In this document: positions 31,634 to 40,420 of the stretch, one piece after another | Position numbering within the stretch: position 1 is the first letter of the stretch | How the letters are laid out: each line of letters starts with the position of its first letter | Origin: Enterovibrio qingdaonensis | Lineage (GTDB): Bacteria; Pseudomonadota; Gammaproteobacteria; Enterobacterales; Vibrionaceae | DNA: 64,000 nt | Assembly: GCF_028683135.1 (NCBI RefSeq) | Contig: NZ_JAJUBB010000001.1 | Location: forward strand, 62,001 to 126,000 | Direction of reading: 5' to 3' | Notes under the pieces: model-generated | What the model saw: the letters and a program-made list of their open reading frames with translations, nothing else | Told to the model about the DNA's origin: nothing | Database searches by the model: none | Program-made: the position numbers and the translations under genes

Positions 31634-32592
31634 TCCTTTTCGATTTTTCGTTTGAATTTAGCCATTGCCTCGCTACTTGCCGTTTTGTTCCCAACGTATT
31701 GGGCTGGCATAGCGGGGCTTTTCCATCTTCCCTGATGCTGAATTTCTTTGATGGTTTTCCCCGCGTCCGCGAGCTCTTGGCTTGCGCCCACTCGTGGAGA
31801 TTGCCCAGAGAATGTTAACGAGCCTTCTAGACCTAACTCTGTAGCTGCACGACGGAATACACGGTAAATAGACGAGTGATCCATTGGCGCATCGCTTAAA
31901 TGTCCATGCTTGTTTATGCCGCGAAGCAGCGGGCCGTCAATAATGCCGGACATCTCAAACCATTTGTCTACTTGTTCTTTCGCTTCTGGACTTAGCGCAA
32001 TTAATTGGTCATCAACAGCCAGAACAAAACCTTCCTCAGTTTCTCTCGGCGCATTATAAGGCAAAGCGGCAAGTTCACTGCGTTTGAGCATACCTTCAAA
32101 GCACAAGGTCCAAATTAGCAGGTCTCGAACATCTTTTAGTTTTTCACTGTTGCCTAATCTTGCGGTCAACTCAGAAAGGTGAGAAAGCATGAACGCATTC
32201 GCTTGACCCGCATCGTCAGATTTTTCTTGGTACAAGCGGTTTAGGGTGAAGCGTACCTCTCTGTGTCTTGTCGGATCTGGCAGGCTATGAACGCGGTGCA
32301 TTAAAGAAAGGGTAATCACATAGCGTTTAATACTGGCGGCTTTTCGCGTTTTTGCTGAGTGTTCAACAAAGCGTCGAACGGCTGTTACTGCAGCGGGCAG
32401 AGGACATACATTCACGTCTCTACAGAAATTTACAAAGGTAATCCAGTCATTTTGAAAACTCAGTAGAGAGTTGTGACTGTACAGGTTATTTGTAAGTGTT
32501 TGCCATGCCTCCAATTCGACCTGTCCTTGCTTGAAAAGGGCAATGCTCTTTTTTATTTCGGAAGAATCAAGAATAGGTTCAATCTTTTTCAT
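31630..32592 (-). CDS. Cre-like tyrosine recombinase with altered active site
   Basis: Site-specific recombinase of 320 residues with an N-terminal SAM-like core-binding domain (about 15-130) and a C-terminal catalytic domain. Compared with Cre (SGHSARVGAARDM), the box II segment reads SGQSPRVGASQEL: the second Arg is kept but the His is Gln. Box I reads GMLKRSELAAL, with Lys where the first catalytic Arg is expected. The Trp/His position (GRWKS) and the Tyr nucleophile (AQYVGN) are present. No phage or island genes surround it. It could be a domesticated or weakened recombinase. Overlaps ddl by four bases, convergent. Confidence 0.8.
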   Translation of the reverse strand: MKKIEPILDSSEIKKSIALFKQGQVELEAWQTLTNNLYSHNSLLSFQNDWITFVNFCRDVNVCPLPAAVTAVRRFVEHSAKTRKAASIKRYVITLSLMHRVHSLPDPTRHREVRFTLNRLYQEKSDDAGQANAFMLSHLSELTARLGNSEKLKDVRDLLIWTLCFEGMLKRSELAALPYNAPRETEEGFVLAVDDQLIALSPEAKEQVDKWFEMSGIIDGPLLRGINKHGHLSDAPMDHSSIYRVFRRAATELGLEGSLTFSGQSPRVGASQELADAGKTIKEIQHQGRWKSPAMPAQYVGNKTASSEAMAKFKRKIEKD

Positions 32593-32815
32593 GGCTTAAC
32601 GCACTATAACTAAATGATGATGACCGTCATTATTCCATCATACTCAGGATTAATGAAGTCCGGAGATCACATAACCCACTAAACAAATGTCAGTTTTTCT
32701 GGCTAAAGGACGGACAGAAATTTGGCAGTATGCTTGAATCTGGTCTAATTTACAGAGTGTAAATAGTACTTGTTACATCTGTAACATTCATTGGGCCTGT
32801 GACGAGGTGCTAACA

Positions 32816-33169
32816 GTGAGAAAACGTCTTTATCATCGCGGTTACAATGTAGAATTAGCCGATGAAGCAACAATGGAATACAGTGCCCGTGTTGGCGGGA
32901 AACGTGTTCTCGGGAGCTTATTGGGTGTTAAACAGTCCATTGATTGGTGGTGTGATACCAACATTCTTCGCGAACCAAATGACTTTGAAAAACAGGAATT
33001 TGAAGATGCGACAGCGAAGAGGACAGAAGAGTACAAAGGCATTCAAATTATGAATGACTCTGAAGATGATGACAAAGCGTGGTACATGATCATTCAAGGA
33101 AACCTGTTAAAAGGTTCGTTGCCAGCCCTCAAGCAATTTGTTGATAAAAACGTTCCCACCAAGCAGTAA
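32816..33169 (+). CDS. DUF3319-type protein, copy 1
   Basis: Small protein of 117 residues resembling the Vibrio DUF3319 family: KRLYHRGYNVEL, then GSLLGVKQSIDWWCDT, EYKGIQIMND and LLKGSLPALKQFVDK. Function unknown. GTG 32816 is chosen over GTG 32807 because CGAGG sits eight bases upstream of it and the resulting N terminus (RKRLYHRG) aligns with the paralogue downstream (KKRYSHRG). No membrane segment or signal is visible. The pair is separated by 140 bases. Confidence 0.72.
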   Translation: MRKRLYHRGYNVELADEATMEYSARVGGKRVLGSLLGVKQSIDWWCDTNILREPNDFEKQEFEDATAKRTEEYKGIQIMNDSEDDDKAWYMIIQGNLLKGSLPALKQFVDKNVPTKQ

Positions 33170-33309
33170 CATTGCGTTAACCAAGTGTAACTGACTGTTC
33201 TCAAGAGGATATTTATTTGAATTTGGTTCCAAAAATTATGTTCTTCTCCGGCTATATTCTTTAGAATCCTCCCCGCAAAATAATTAGAACTATGAAGAAC
33301 AGGTAGCTA

Positions 33310-33648
33310 ATGAAAAAACGGTATTCTCATCGTGGGCATCAAATTGTAAGCCAGGGTGAACTCTATACCTCAACAGTTAATGGTAAGAGTGTGTCAGGTA
33401 GCCTTCTCGGTGTAAAACAATGCATCGATTGGTGGTGTGACACACGTATTTTCCGTCGTCCTTCTGAATTTGGGCGCCAAGACTTCCGTGCAGCAGAACG
33501 TGCTCGTGCAGAAAGTTATAAAGGCATCCAAATCATGAGTGATGAAAAACAACCGGGGCAGTGGTATATCCTTGCGCGCGGGCAATTGATCAAAGGCTCA
33601 TTGCCAATGATTAAGAATTACATTGATGCTCACTCAATGGTACGTTAA
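33310..33648 (+). CDS. DUF3319-type protein, copy 2
   Basis: Paralogue of the preceding gene, 112 residues. Shared blocks are HRG near the N terminus, SGSLLGVKQCIDWWCDTRI, ESYKGIQIMSD and LIKGSLPMIKNYIDAH; identity over these blocks is high and loops differ. A tandem duplication is the simplest explanation. The middle part is more basic than in copy 1 (RRPSEFGRQDFRAAERARA). No function can be assigned. Confidence 0.74.
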   Translation: MKKRYSHRGHQIVSQGELYTSTVNGKSVSGSLLGVKQCIDWWCDTRIFRRPSEFGRQDFRAAERARAESYKGIQIMSDEKQPGQWYILARGQLIKGSLPMIKNYIDAHSMVR

Positions 33649-33745
33649 TCCTCATTTAAGTCAGTTAGCCACGAACTATTTTACTTCAATCGCTTACTCA
33701 TCTTTTGGTACCATGTGCCCATAGCAATGCGTCAAAGAGTGAATT

Positions 33746-34072
33746 ATGAAAGACGACAATAGCCGCTTGGTTTATTCAACCGAAACTGGGCGAATCAAAG
33801 AAGAAAAACAAGCACCGGCTCGTGATAAAGGTGATGGTATCGTTCGCATCCAACGTCAAACAAAAGGGCGTAAAGGTAAAGGTGTTTGCCTTGTTACCGG
33901 TTTGGATATGGAAGACACCCAACTAAAGCTCGTTGCAGCAGAACTAAAGAAAGTGTGTGGCTGTGGTGGTTCAGTGAAAGACGGTGTTATTGAAATTCAA
34001 GGTGATAAACGCGACCAAATTAAAGCGTACTTTGAAAAGAAAGGTCACACAGTCAAACTGGCTGGCGGTTAA
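33746..34072 (+). CDS. yciH: YciH, SUI1/eIF1-like translation factor
   Basis: Bacterial eIF1 (SUI1) homologue of 108 residues. The N terminus is disordered; the SUI1 domain (about 30-105) has VRIQRQTKGRKGKGVCLVTGLD, LKKVCGCGGSVKDGVIEIQGD and KAYFEKKGHTVKLAGG. YciH discriminates initiation codons or initiator tRNA in vitro and is non-essential. Monocistronic, closed by a perfect palindromic terminator shared with the convergent symporter gene. Confidence 0.93.
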   Translation: MKDDNSRLVYSTETGRIKEEKQAPARDKGDGIVRIQRQTKGRKGKGVCLVTGLDMEDTQLKLVAAELKKVCGCGGSVKDGVIEIQGDKRDQIKAYFEKKGHTVKLAGG

Positions 34073-34089
34073 CGACTCATTTTAGAAAG

Positions 34090-34119
34090 AAAAAGAGATG
34101 CCAATTGGCATCTCTTTTT
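34090..34119. terminator. Bidirectional palindromic terminator
   Basis: A perfect 30-base palindrome with A5 and T5 ends around AGAGATGCC and its complement. It serves both yciH and the convergent symporter gene. Confidence 0.92.
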
Positions 34120-34137
34120 ATACCTTACTAACCGTGA

Positions 34138-35649
34138 TTAGCCTTTGTAGCGTGCAATCGCGCCACTTTCTAAACGTGCAAGGTAATCATTCATATCCGC
34201 TTTGATCTCAGGCACCAGACGGTACAGACCGATGATGTTGATAAGTGCCATCGCAAAGATCATTGCATCAGAGAAGTCGATAACAGGACCCAGGTTCATC
34301 GATGCACCGATGACAACAAACACCAAGAACATGAGTTTGAATGTCAATTCCGCACGGATGCTTTCACCGAACAGATATGTCCACGCTTTCAGGCCGTAGT
34401 AAGACCATGAAATCATCGTAGAGAACGCGAACAGAACAACTGCAATCGCTAGGATGTACGGGAACCAAGAAATTGCACTTCCGAATGCTGCTGAAGTTAG
34501 TGCAACACCTGTCAATTCCTGACCTTCATACAGTTGACCTGTAATGATGATAACCAGAGCGGTCATGGTACAAATCACAACGGTGTCGATGAATGGTTCT
34601 AGCAAAGATACAAAACCTTCAGACATGTGTTCTTTGGTTTTTACTGCCGAGTGCGCAATCGCCGCGGAACCAACACCCGCTTCGTTCGAGAACGCGGCGC
34701 GTTTGAAGCCTTGGATCATCGCACCGATTACGCCCCCAGCTACACCTTCACCAGTAAACGCACCGTTGAAGATTGCTGCGAATGCATCACCCACATGTCC
34801 AATGTTAAGCAGGATGATGACAATAGCTGCACCTACATAGACAATTGCCATGAATGGGACGACTTTCTCGGTCACTTTCGCGATGGATTTAATACCACCG
34901 ATGATAACCACACCGACAATCACAGCCATGATTAGGCCGAACAACCAACCTTTATCAGCGAAGAAAGACAAATCGCCGCCAGTAACGCCAACCACTTGCT
35001 TAAATGCTTGGTTAGCTTGGAACATGTTACCGCCACCTAAGGCACCACCGACTGCACAAACTGAGAATAAAACGGCTAACGTGCGGCCAAAAGCGGGATT
35101 GCCTCGTTTCTTAAGACCTTTGCTTAAGTAATACATTGGACCACCAGATACCGAACCATCTGGGTTCGTGTTCCGGTATTTAACACCCAACGCACACTCT
35201 ACAAATTTGGTAGACATACCAAGAAGACCGGCGAGGATCATCCAGAAGGTTGCACCTGGACCACCAATAGATATTGCTACAGCAACACCTGCAATGTTCC
35301 CCAAACCAACCGTACCAGACAGAGCTGTTGCTAGAGCCTGGAAGTGAGAAACTTCACCGGGTTCGTTTGGATTGGTGTAGTCACCTTTAACCAATCGGAT
35401 TGCGTGAGCAAATCCACGGAAGTTAATAAAGCCAAGATAGAAGGTGAAGATGACCGCTGCGACGACCAACCACAACACAATCCATGGTGCTTCTGCATCA
35501 AGGAATGGGAGTGGGATGGGCGAGAAGATCATACCTACGAAGGGGTTTACGATGGGAGCGACTATTTCGTTGATTGCTTGATCGATCCCTTCTGCAGAGA
35601 CCGAACTGGCGAACAACGACAGTCCAGCAGCCGAAATAAAACGTTTCAT
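34138..35649 (-). CDS. Sodium:alanine/glycine symporter (AGCS family)
   Basis: Inner-membrane amino acid:Na+ symporter of 503 residues with about eleven helices. Family signatures include [28 protein letters not shown] (in pieces, residues about 105-130), [21 protein letters not shown]-like loop, and [22 protein letters not shown] near 310. The N terminus has a cleavable-looking hydrophobic segment ([10 protein letters not shown]). Alanine or glycine is the usual substrate. It faces a long AT-rich upstream region that may hold its regulated promoter. Confidence 0.9.
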   Translation of the reverse strand: MKRFISAAGLSLFASSVSAEGIDQAINEIVAPIVNPFVGMIFSPIPLPFLDAEAPWIVLWLVVAAVIFTFYLGFINFRGFAHAIRLVKGDYTNPNEPGEVSHFQALATALSGTVGLGNIAGVAVAISIGGPGATFWMILAGLLGMSTKFVECALGVKYRNTNPDGSVSGGPMYYLSKGLKKRGNPAFGRTLAVLFSVCAVGGALGGGNMFQANQAFKQVVGVTGGDLSFFADKGWLFGLIMAVIVGVVIIGGIKSIAKVTEKVVPFMAIVYVGAAIVIILLNIGHVGDAFAAIFNGAFTGEGVAGGVIGAMIQGFKRAAFSNEAGVGSAAIAHSAVKTKEHMSEGFVSLLEPFIDTVVICTMTALVIIITGQLYEGQELTGVALTSAAFGSAISWFPYILAIAVVLFAFSTMISWSYYGLKAWTYLFGESIRAELTFKLMFLVFVVIGASMNLGPVIDFSDAMIFAMALINIIGLYRLVPEIKADMNDYLARLESGAIARYKG

Positions 35650-36280
35650 TACCGAGTCCTTTTCAGTTTTTTTATGCTTTCAAGTGTCAATCCAATGCAG
35701 CATGTTGCATTTGTGTTAACATTTATTGCGCCGCGGATTATTTCACTTATAAACATATTTGCAATATATTTCGAGGTCTAAATACTTCCTTTTTTATAAG
35801 TAGATATCGAGCTCACACTTTTCTGAATTAATATAGGGTTCATTTTTTGAATCGCGAATTAAATCGGGTCGGGAAATTCATGCAAAATATGTTGTAAAAC
35901 CAAGACTGAATACATAAAGATGAAATGCTTGATAGCTAGAGTTGTTGAGCAATCAATAGCTTATGAAAGCGTTTTCAAAGTGTTAAATAGTAAGGGATTG
36001 GTTCGTCTACCTCTTGAATCTAAAGTAATAAATCACGTAATAAATAATCTCATAAATAAGACGTTCTGAATTTGGCAAAAATTTAGTACTCAATGAAAAA
36101 AGTACTAATAGGACTTTTTACAAAGCAATTCTCATTTGTGAGTCATTCTTTATAACCAACAGTTTATAAGTGGGATTAGAATAATTACTTTGCTTAACTA
36201 AGTACCATTTGAGAATGCCGAATGTCGTTAATTGAATTGTTAATCAATTAATGTGAATTTAATGTAATTCCGATATTTGC
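35650..36280. other. Long AT-rich intergenic region, no gene seen
   Basis: About 630 AT-rich bases between the symporter gene and the next plus-strand gene, with many stop codons on all frames. It may contain promoters for both genes and possibly an H-NS-type silencing region, judging only by base composition. No repeat, tRNA or convincing small frame was seen. Confidence 0.45.
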
Positions 36281-36919
36281 ATGTTTATGTTTGGTGACGT
36301 TACTCGCTTCCACCCCAGGGCTGATATCGTGCGCTTTGAACAACTGCTTAAACATTTACGTGTCTCCAATGGTAACAACGATATATATCAGCGAATTACA
36401 GCGTCGATATGGAGTGTTCAAATGCAGCGAATATTGATGGCCATTGCGTTAGTGATCTTGCTGTCGATCGTTGGTCTTATATTTGAGCGTTCAAGTAGAA
36501 ATAGTGAAGCAGTGATACGTAAGAATATTCATTCATTATCAACGATTGCTCTGGAAATGGTGAAAGCGCAGACAGCTCTGGAGGCCACAGACCACACCGT
36601 ATTAACGGCGCAGCAAGTTGCAGGGCTGGAAGACGCGATGATTAATGCGCTGGCAATGAAAGCAAGTGGGTTCGAAGCCTCGCGGCTTGGAATGAAAATT
36701 GAAGTGGTTACGGCAAGAGGAAAAGCACAGGCGAGTAGGGAGTTGCATCGGTTTGGCGAATGGTACTGTGAACCCGATGTACAACTGCTAAACAAAGTAA
36801 ACAGATTACAGCAGTTACAATTACTTACTCAAGATCTCTTCCCCTTGTTTCAAGTGACAATGTGTTATTTAAACAGCGATGGTTCGATAACGAAGTCCAG
36901 CGCGTCTTCCTTTGATTGA
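36281..36919 (+). CDS. Single-pass membrane protein, unknown function
   Basis: Up to 212 residues. A hydrophobic helix at about 50-67 (ILMAIALVILLSIVGLIF) separates a short N-terminal part from a mostly hydrophilic C-terminal part, probably periplasmic, with two cysteines (EWYCEPD, VTMCYLNSDGS). No family recognised. The start is uncertain: ATG 36281 has no ribosome binding site, while GTG 36329 has AGGG nine bases upstream and would give 196 residues. Monocistronic, convergent with the PLP enzyme gene. Confidence 0.6.
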   Translation: MFMFGDVTRFHPRADIVRFEQLLKHLRVSNGNNDIYQRITASIWSVQMQRILMAIALVILLSIVGLIFERSSRNSEAVIRKNIHSLSTIALEMVKAQTALEATDHTVLTAQQVAGLEDAMINALAMKASGFEASRLGMKIEVVTARGKAQASRELHRFGEWYCEPDVQLLNKVNRLQQLQLLTQDLFPLFQVTMCYLNSDGSITKSSASSFD

Positions 36920-36950
36920 ATAGAGAAAGTCGCGCTGGGTGTTTTAAACG

Positions 36951-38762
36951 CTATTGCAATAATGCTGAGTATTGAGGGAGCGAATCAACAAAACGTTGGT
37001 GAACATCTAAATATGTTTGTTTGTATATTTTGTCGATTTCCTCTGGAGTAGGGAATTCAGCAGAAAAATCTGGATGCTTTGCATCAATCGACATTTCCGC
37101 CGCTCTTTGTATGTGAGATAGGAACGCTCTTGGGTCTTCAAGTCCTACCGCTATTCGCATCGTAGTTTGTTTGATGCCCGCAGCGTTGAGGGCATCACTA
37201 TCCAGTTCTGAATGTGTTGTCATCGCAGGACAAAGCGCAACTGTGTTTGTTTGTCCAAGACTCACTTGCATACCTATTGCGGGTTCCAGCATATCGAAAA
37301 ATTGCTTAAACACGTTTTTCTCGATAGCCGGGCGAACGGTCGAGCCCTCCATATCAATGGTAAACAGCGCAGCTGGCAAACCAAGGTGCATATTAGCTTT
37401 CATGAGCGGGTAATTTGGGTTGTCGGGTAATGCAGGGCAAGACACATTGATGTCGGTGTGCATTTGGAAAACTCGCGCAAGCGTCAGCGTATTAATGGCT
37501 TTTTGCAGAACACGCATTTCATAGGTTTTCATGCCGTTCAGGACTTCGAATGCCTTGTCAGCATCGAGGAAAGCCCCTTTGATGTAATACACGTTCCAGA
37601 ACAAGGTTTCGTTCCAATTCACGGTTCGTTCAGTCCCATCACAATTCATGCATGTGACGCTGTCACCTTTTGGAATAAACATATCTTCATTACGACCGAT
37701 TACCACACCAGCCGTGGTTGTTCCTGAGCCTGCGAGTTCCTTCGTATAAGAGTGAATGACAAAATCAGGACGTTCCGCAGGGTCATCACGCTTCAATACG
37801 GGATGAAGGAATGGTGTGCCAACGGTTGTATCGGTGATCACGCGAATACCACTTGAATGGGCTGCTTTACAGATCCCCGCAACATCGAGGACATAGCCAT
37901 GTGGATTGCAAGGGCTCTCTATATAAATGTAGATATGACGGCCCTGATTAAGACGGTCAGCATACTTCGATTTTACGTCCTCAATGGCAGTTTTGAATGA
38001 TGCCGCGTCGTATCCATCTACCCATTCGATCGCGACATCAAGATTTGAAGATTTTCCGTACCAGTCGTGCAGCAGCTGATAGGAGCCACCGTAAACATTG
38101 CGGGAAGCAATCACGACATCTTCACGCCCTAATAAATGGCTAAGTAGTCCATCAATCGCCGCCATGCCGGAGTTAAAGTTCCAGGCCAAGTACTGGTCGG
38201 CCAATTTGCCCGCTTCCAAATCCACAATGTGATTGGCCAAGCTGATTGAGGTTGGGTTGAGCAATCGAGAGTAAATATCATGTAGCGGCTCTCTGCCGTT
38301 AAATGCATCTTCAACCCATTCTGTGCATGCAAACAAATAGGTCGCGGTGCGTGTGATAACAGGACTTGCTGAAAAAATGGCTGCCACATTGTCAAAGATG
38401 GGATACGCCCCTTTAGATGCAAAATGCCCATTTTGTGTTGCTATCGACTGATAAGTCGCGCGCATCGGGTTTTGAAGGTTATCTAGCACCTTGGCGAGTT
38501 GGAAGGAGAGAAAACGTTTCGCGTTAAACCAAGCAATGCGGTCATTTTTGTCCAGATCAGCTAAGCCATCTAAGGTAATCGCCCACAAGTCATGCGTATG
38601 GTGATTGGCTTGATAGAGGGTTGTTGCAAGGGAGATAAGAGCCTGTCCATACTCAGTATTTGCGTCGATGCCAAAGTGCTCGGCTTGCTCTTTCGCTAAT
38701 GCTTCCGCTGTTTCAAATTTTGTCGTTTTTCTAAGCGGGCTCAGCTGCGTGGATGTATTCAT
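36951..38762 (-). CDS. Long PLP-dependent Cys/Met-metabolism family enzyme
   Basis: Fold-type I pyridoxal-phosphate enzyme related to cystathionine gamma-synthase/lyase and methionine gamma-lyase, but 603 residues long where the classic enzymes have about 390. Roughly 110-150 extra N-terminal residues precede the catalytic core. PLP-site features: NFNSGMAAI, SRNVYGGSYQLLHDW, IYIYIESPCNPHGYV, ITDTTVGTPFLHP and the Schiff-base lysine in HSYTKELAGSGTTTAG. An insertion with CMNCDGTERTVNWNE follows the lysine. The exact substrate is unknown. It is divergent from an Lrp-family gene, a common arrangement for regulated amino-acid degradation. Confidence 0.8.
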   Translation of the reverse strand: MNTSTQLSPLRKTTKFETAEALAKEQAEHFGIDANTEYGQALISLATTLYQANHHTHDLWAITLDGLADLDKNDRIAWFNAKRFLSFQLAKVLDNLQNPMRATYQSIATQNGHFASKGAYPIFDNVAAIFSASPVITRTATYLFACTEWVEDAFNGREPLHDIYSRLLNPTSISLANHIVDLEAGKLADQYLAWNFNSGMAAIDGLLSHLLGREDVVIASRNVYGGSYQLLHDWYGKSSNLDVAIEWVDGYDAASFKTAIEDVKSKYADRLNQGRHIYIYIESPCNPHGYVLDVAGICKAAHSSGIRVITDTTVGTPFLHPVLKRDDPAERPDFVIHSYTKELAGSGTTTAGVVIGRNEDMFIPKGDSVTCMNCDGTERTVNWNETLFWNVYYIKGAFLDADKAFEVLNGMKTYEMRVLQKAINTLTLARVFQMHTDINVSCPALPDNPNYPLMKANMHLGLPAALFTIDMEGSTVRPAIEKNVFKQFFDMLEPAIGMQVSLGQTNTVALCPAMTTHSELDSDALNAAGIKQTTMRIAVGLEDPRAFLSHIQRAAEMSIDAKHPDFSAEFPTPEEIDKIYKQTYLDVHQRFVDSLPQYSALLQ

Positions 38763-38927
38763 GTGGATCTCCTTATAAACCGTCTTCCGTTCTTTTTTAA
38801 AAACTTAGCAAAGGCCGCGATCATATAAATTGCAAAATATGGCGTTGAAGTGCCAATTTTTGGCATATCCTGCTAATTGAAAAAGCAATAAGTGAATGAA
38901 TATTGCTCAAAAAGGAAAGGAGAGGAA

Positions 38928-39392
38928 ATGGACGTCAAGTTAGACAAGATTGACAGGAACATTCTCAGTGAGTTGCAACGAGAAGGGCGGCTAACTAATC
39001 AAGAGTTATCTGACCGTATCTCGCTCTCACCCTCACCGTGTTTGCGCAGGGTTCGTGCACTTGAGAAAAAGGGCGTTATTACGGGGTATCACGCTCATAT
39101 CGATCAGGAGAAATGTGGACTTCCCATCAACGTATTCGTATTGGTTAAGCTCGAAAAGCCGACCGAAGAAAACATGGAAAGCTTCGAATCTCTGATAAAC
39201 CAGATGGATGAAGTGTTGGAATGCTACCTAATGACGGGAACGCATGACTACCTTTTGCATGTCGTCAGTGAGTCGCTGAAAACCTATGAACGCTTTATTC
39301 GGCGTGAATTGACGCGGCTTCCCAACATTGCGGCCATTGAATCCAGCTTTGCATTTGGTCAGGTAAAAAAGCGGACTAAGCTACCAATCTAG
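38928..39392 (+). CDS. Lrp/AsnC-family transcriptional regulator
   Basis: Feast/famine regulator of 154 residues. N-terminal HTH (LDKIDRNILSELQREGRLTNQELSDRISLSPSPCLRRVRALEKKGVI, in pieces) and a C-terminal RAM ligand domain (VLVKLEKPTEENMESFESL, ECYLMTGTHDYLLHVV). The frame is open from 38892, but ATG 38928 follows GGAGAGG and gives the normal family N terminus. It is divergent from the PLP enzyme gene and probably controls it; an inverted TGGC-N8-GCCA at 38840-38855 in the shared promoter region is a candidate operator. Confidence 0.9.
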   Translation: MDVKLDKIDRNILSELQREGRLTNQELSDRISLSPSPCLRRVRALEKKGVITGYHAHIDQEKCGLPINVFVLVKLEKPTEENMESFESLINQMDEVLECYLMTGTHDYLLHVVSESLKTYERFIRRELTRLPNIAAIESSFAFGQVKKRTKLPI

Positions 39393-39471
39393 AATGCAAT
39401 GCCGACAACTGACGCTTTACAATACGACAAATGGCGCACATAATTTAACCATAGTCTGACGGAGGCAACCT

Positions 39472-39894
39472 ATGTACGCAGAGCAATTAGTTTCTCTAGG
39501 TGTGGTTAAAAAAGGGCAAGTGATCAATCAAGATACTGAGCTTGAAATCATTCGCCACGGCCTGACAGTGAAGCATGCCCGCAAAGTGATGAACGACATG
39601 GCCATGACAAGTGGCGAATGGGTGTCTCTTATTGGGTTAAGTCCACGAAGCTTACAGCGTAAAAGTGACACAGATTTACTCACACCGTCACAATCCGAAA
39701 AGACACTTGCGATCCGCCGTGTCGTAGATCTGGCTGTTGATTACTATGGCAGTCACCAAACGGCTCTCGATTGGCTTAAAACGCCTCAAGTCGCCTTTGG
39801 CGGCAAGGCAGCGGTAGACTACCTAGATACCAATACCGGCATTCAATATGTTGAAACCATCCTGAACAGGCTGATGCATGGAATGACCGCCTGA
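39472..39894 (+). CDS. Antitoxin of the Xre/MbcA/ParS family
   Basis: Antitoxin of 140 residues for the RES toxin downstream. The N-terminal part is helical, with the Xre-like segment VSLIGLSPRSLQRK, and the C-terminal DUF2384-type domain has RVVDLAVDYYGSHQTALDWLKTPQVAFGGKAAVDYLDTNTGIQYVETILNRL (in pieces). Such antitoxins cap the toxin active site and repress the operon. The stop overlaps the toxin start by one base (TGATG). The order antitoxin-toxin is usual. Confidence 0.92.
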   Translation: MYAEQLVSLGVVKKGQVINQDTELEIIRHGLTVKHARKVMNDMAMTSGEWVSLIGLSPRSLQRKSDTDLLTPSQSEKTLAIRRVVDLAVDYYGSHQTALDWLKTPQVAFGGKAAVDYLDTNTGIQYVETILNRLMHGMTA

Positions 39895-40355
39895 TGGAAG
39901 TATTCAGGTTATCGGTCAAAAAGTTTGCGGACCTCAGTGGTATGGGCGGCATGTTTGCCTCTGGTCGTTGGCATCAAAAAGGGCAACCGATTCTATATAC
40001 CGCAGGTTCACGTTCCTTGGCTGCGCTTGAACGGTTTGTTCACGAAAGCCCAGTGCAAATGCCACCACTTGTTATGATGACCATTTATATCCCGGACGAT
40101 ATTGCGATTAAACGCGTCAGTGAAAGCGAATTGCCAAACGGTTGGGATGCTGTGCCAGATGCAGACGTATCACGACAATTCGGTTCGATGTGGCTGCAAG
40201 AGCAACAAACTCCAGTGATTCAGCTTCCGTCTGCGATCATCGCCAGCGAATACAACTTCCTTATCAATCCCATTCACCCTGAAAGCCAGAAAGTGAAAGT
40301 CATCGACCAGCGAGATTTCTACTATGATGGTCGCTTGAAGAAGATGATGCGATAG
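39894..40355 (+). CDS. RES-domain toxin
   Basis: RES-family toxin of 153 residues. Family toxins degrade NAD+ by phosphorolysis or ADP-ribosylate targets. The candidate catalytic residues are R25 in ASGRWHQKG, Y35, E46 in ALERFVHES and the Ser of QLPSAIIASEYN. The active-site residues are all present, so the toxin should be functional. It is coupled to the antitoxin gene by a one-base overlap. Confidence 0.92.
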   Translation: MEVFRLSVKKFADLSGMGGMFASGRWHQKGQPILYTAGSRSLAALERFVHESPVQMPPLVMMTIYIPDDIAIKRVSESELPNGWDAVPDADVSRQFGSMWLQEQQTPVIQLPSAIIASEYNFLINPIHPESQKVKVIDQRDFYYDGRLKKMMR

Positions 40356-40376
40356 GGGATCTATATCTCGAATAGA

Positions 40377-40402
40377 AAAGCGAGCCAAGTTAGCCCGCTT
40401 TT
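40377..40402. terminator. Probable bidirectional terminator
   Basis: Stem AAAAGCG/CGCTTTT around a 12-base interior that can also pair partly. It separates the convergent RES toxin and ClpP-like genes. Confidence 0.6.
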
Positions 40403-40420
40403 GTGCTTCTGACTTAGTGC

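Noticed and set aside
32738-32753. Near SOS box (CTGG-N8-ACAG) before the DUF3319 genes
   Set aside because: The first half-site is mismatched (CTGG, not CTGT) and the flanks are not palindromic, so it falls short of the three exact sites.
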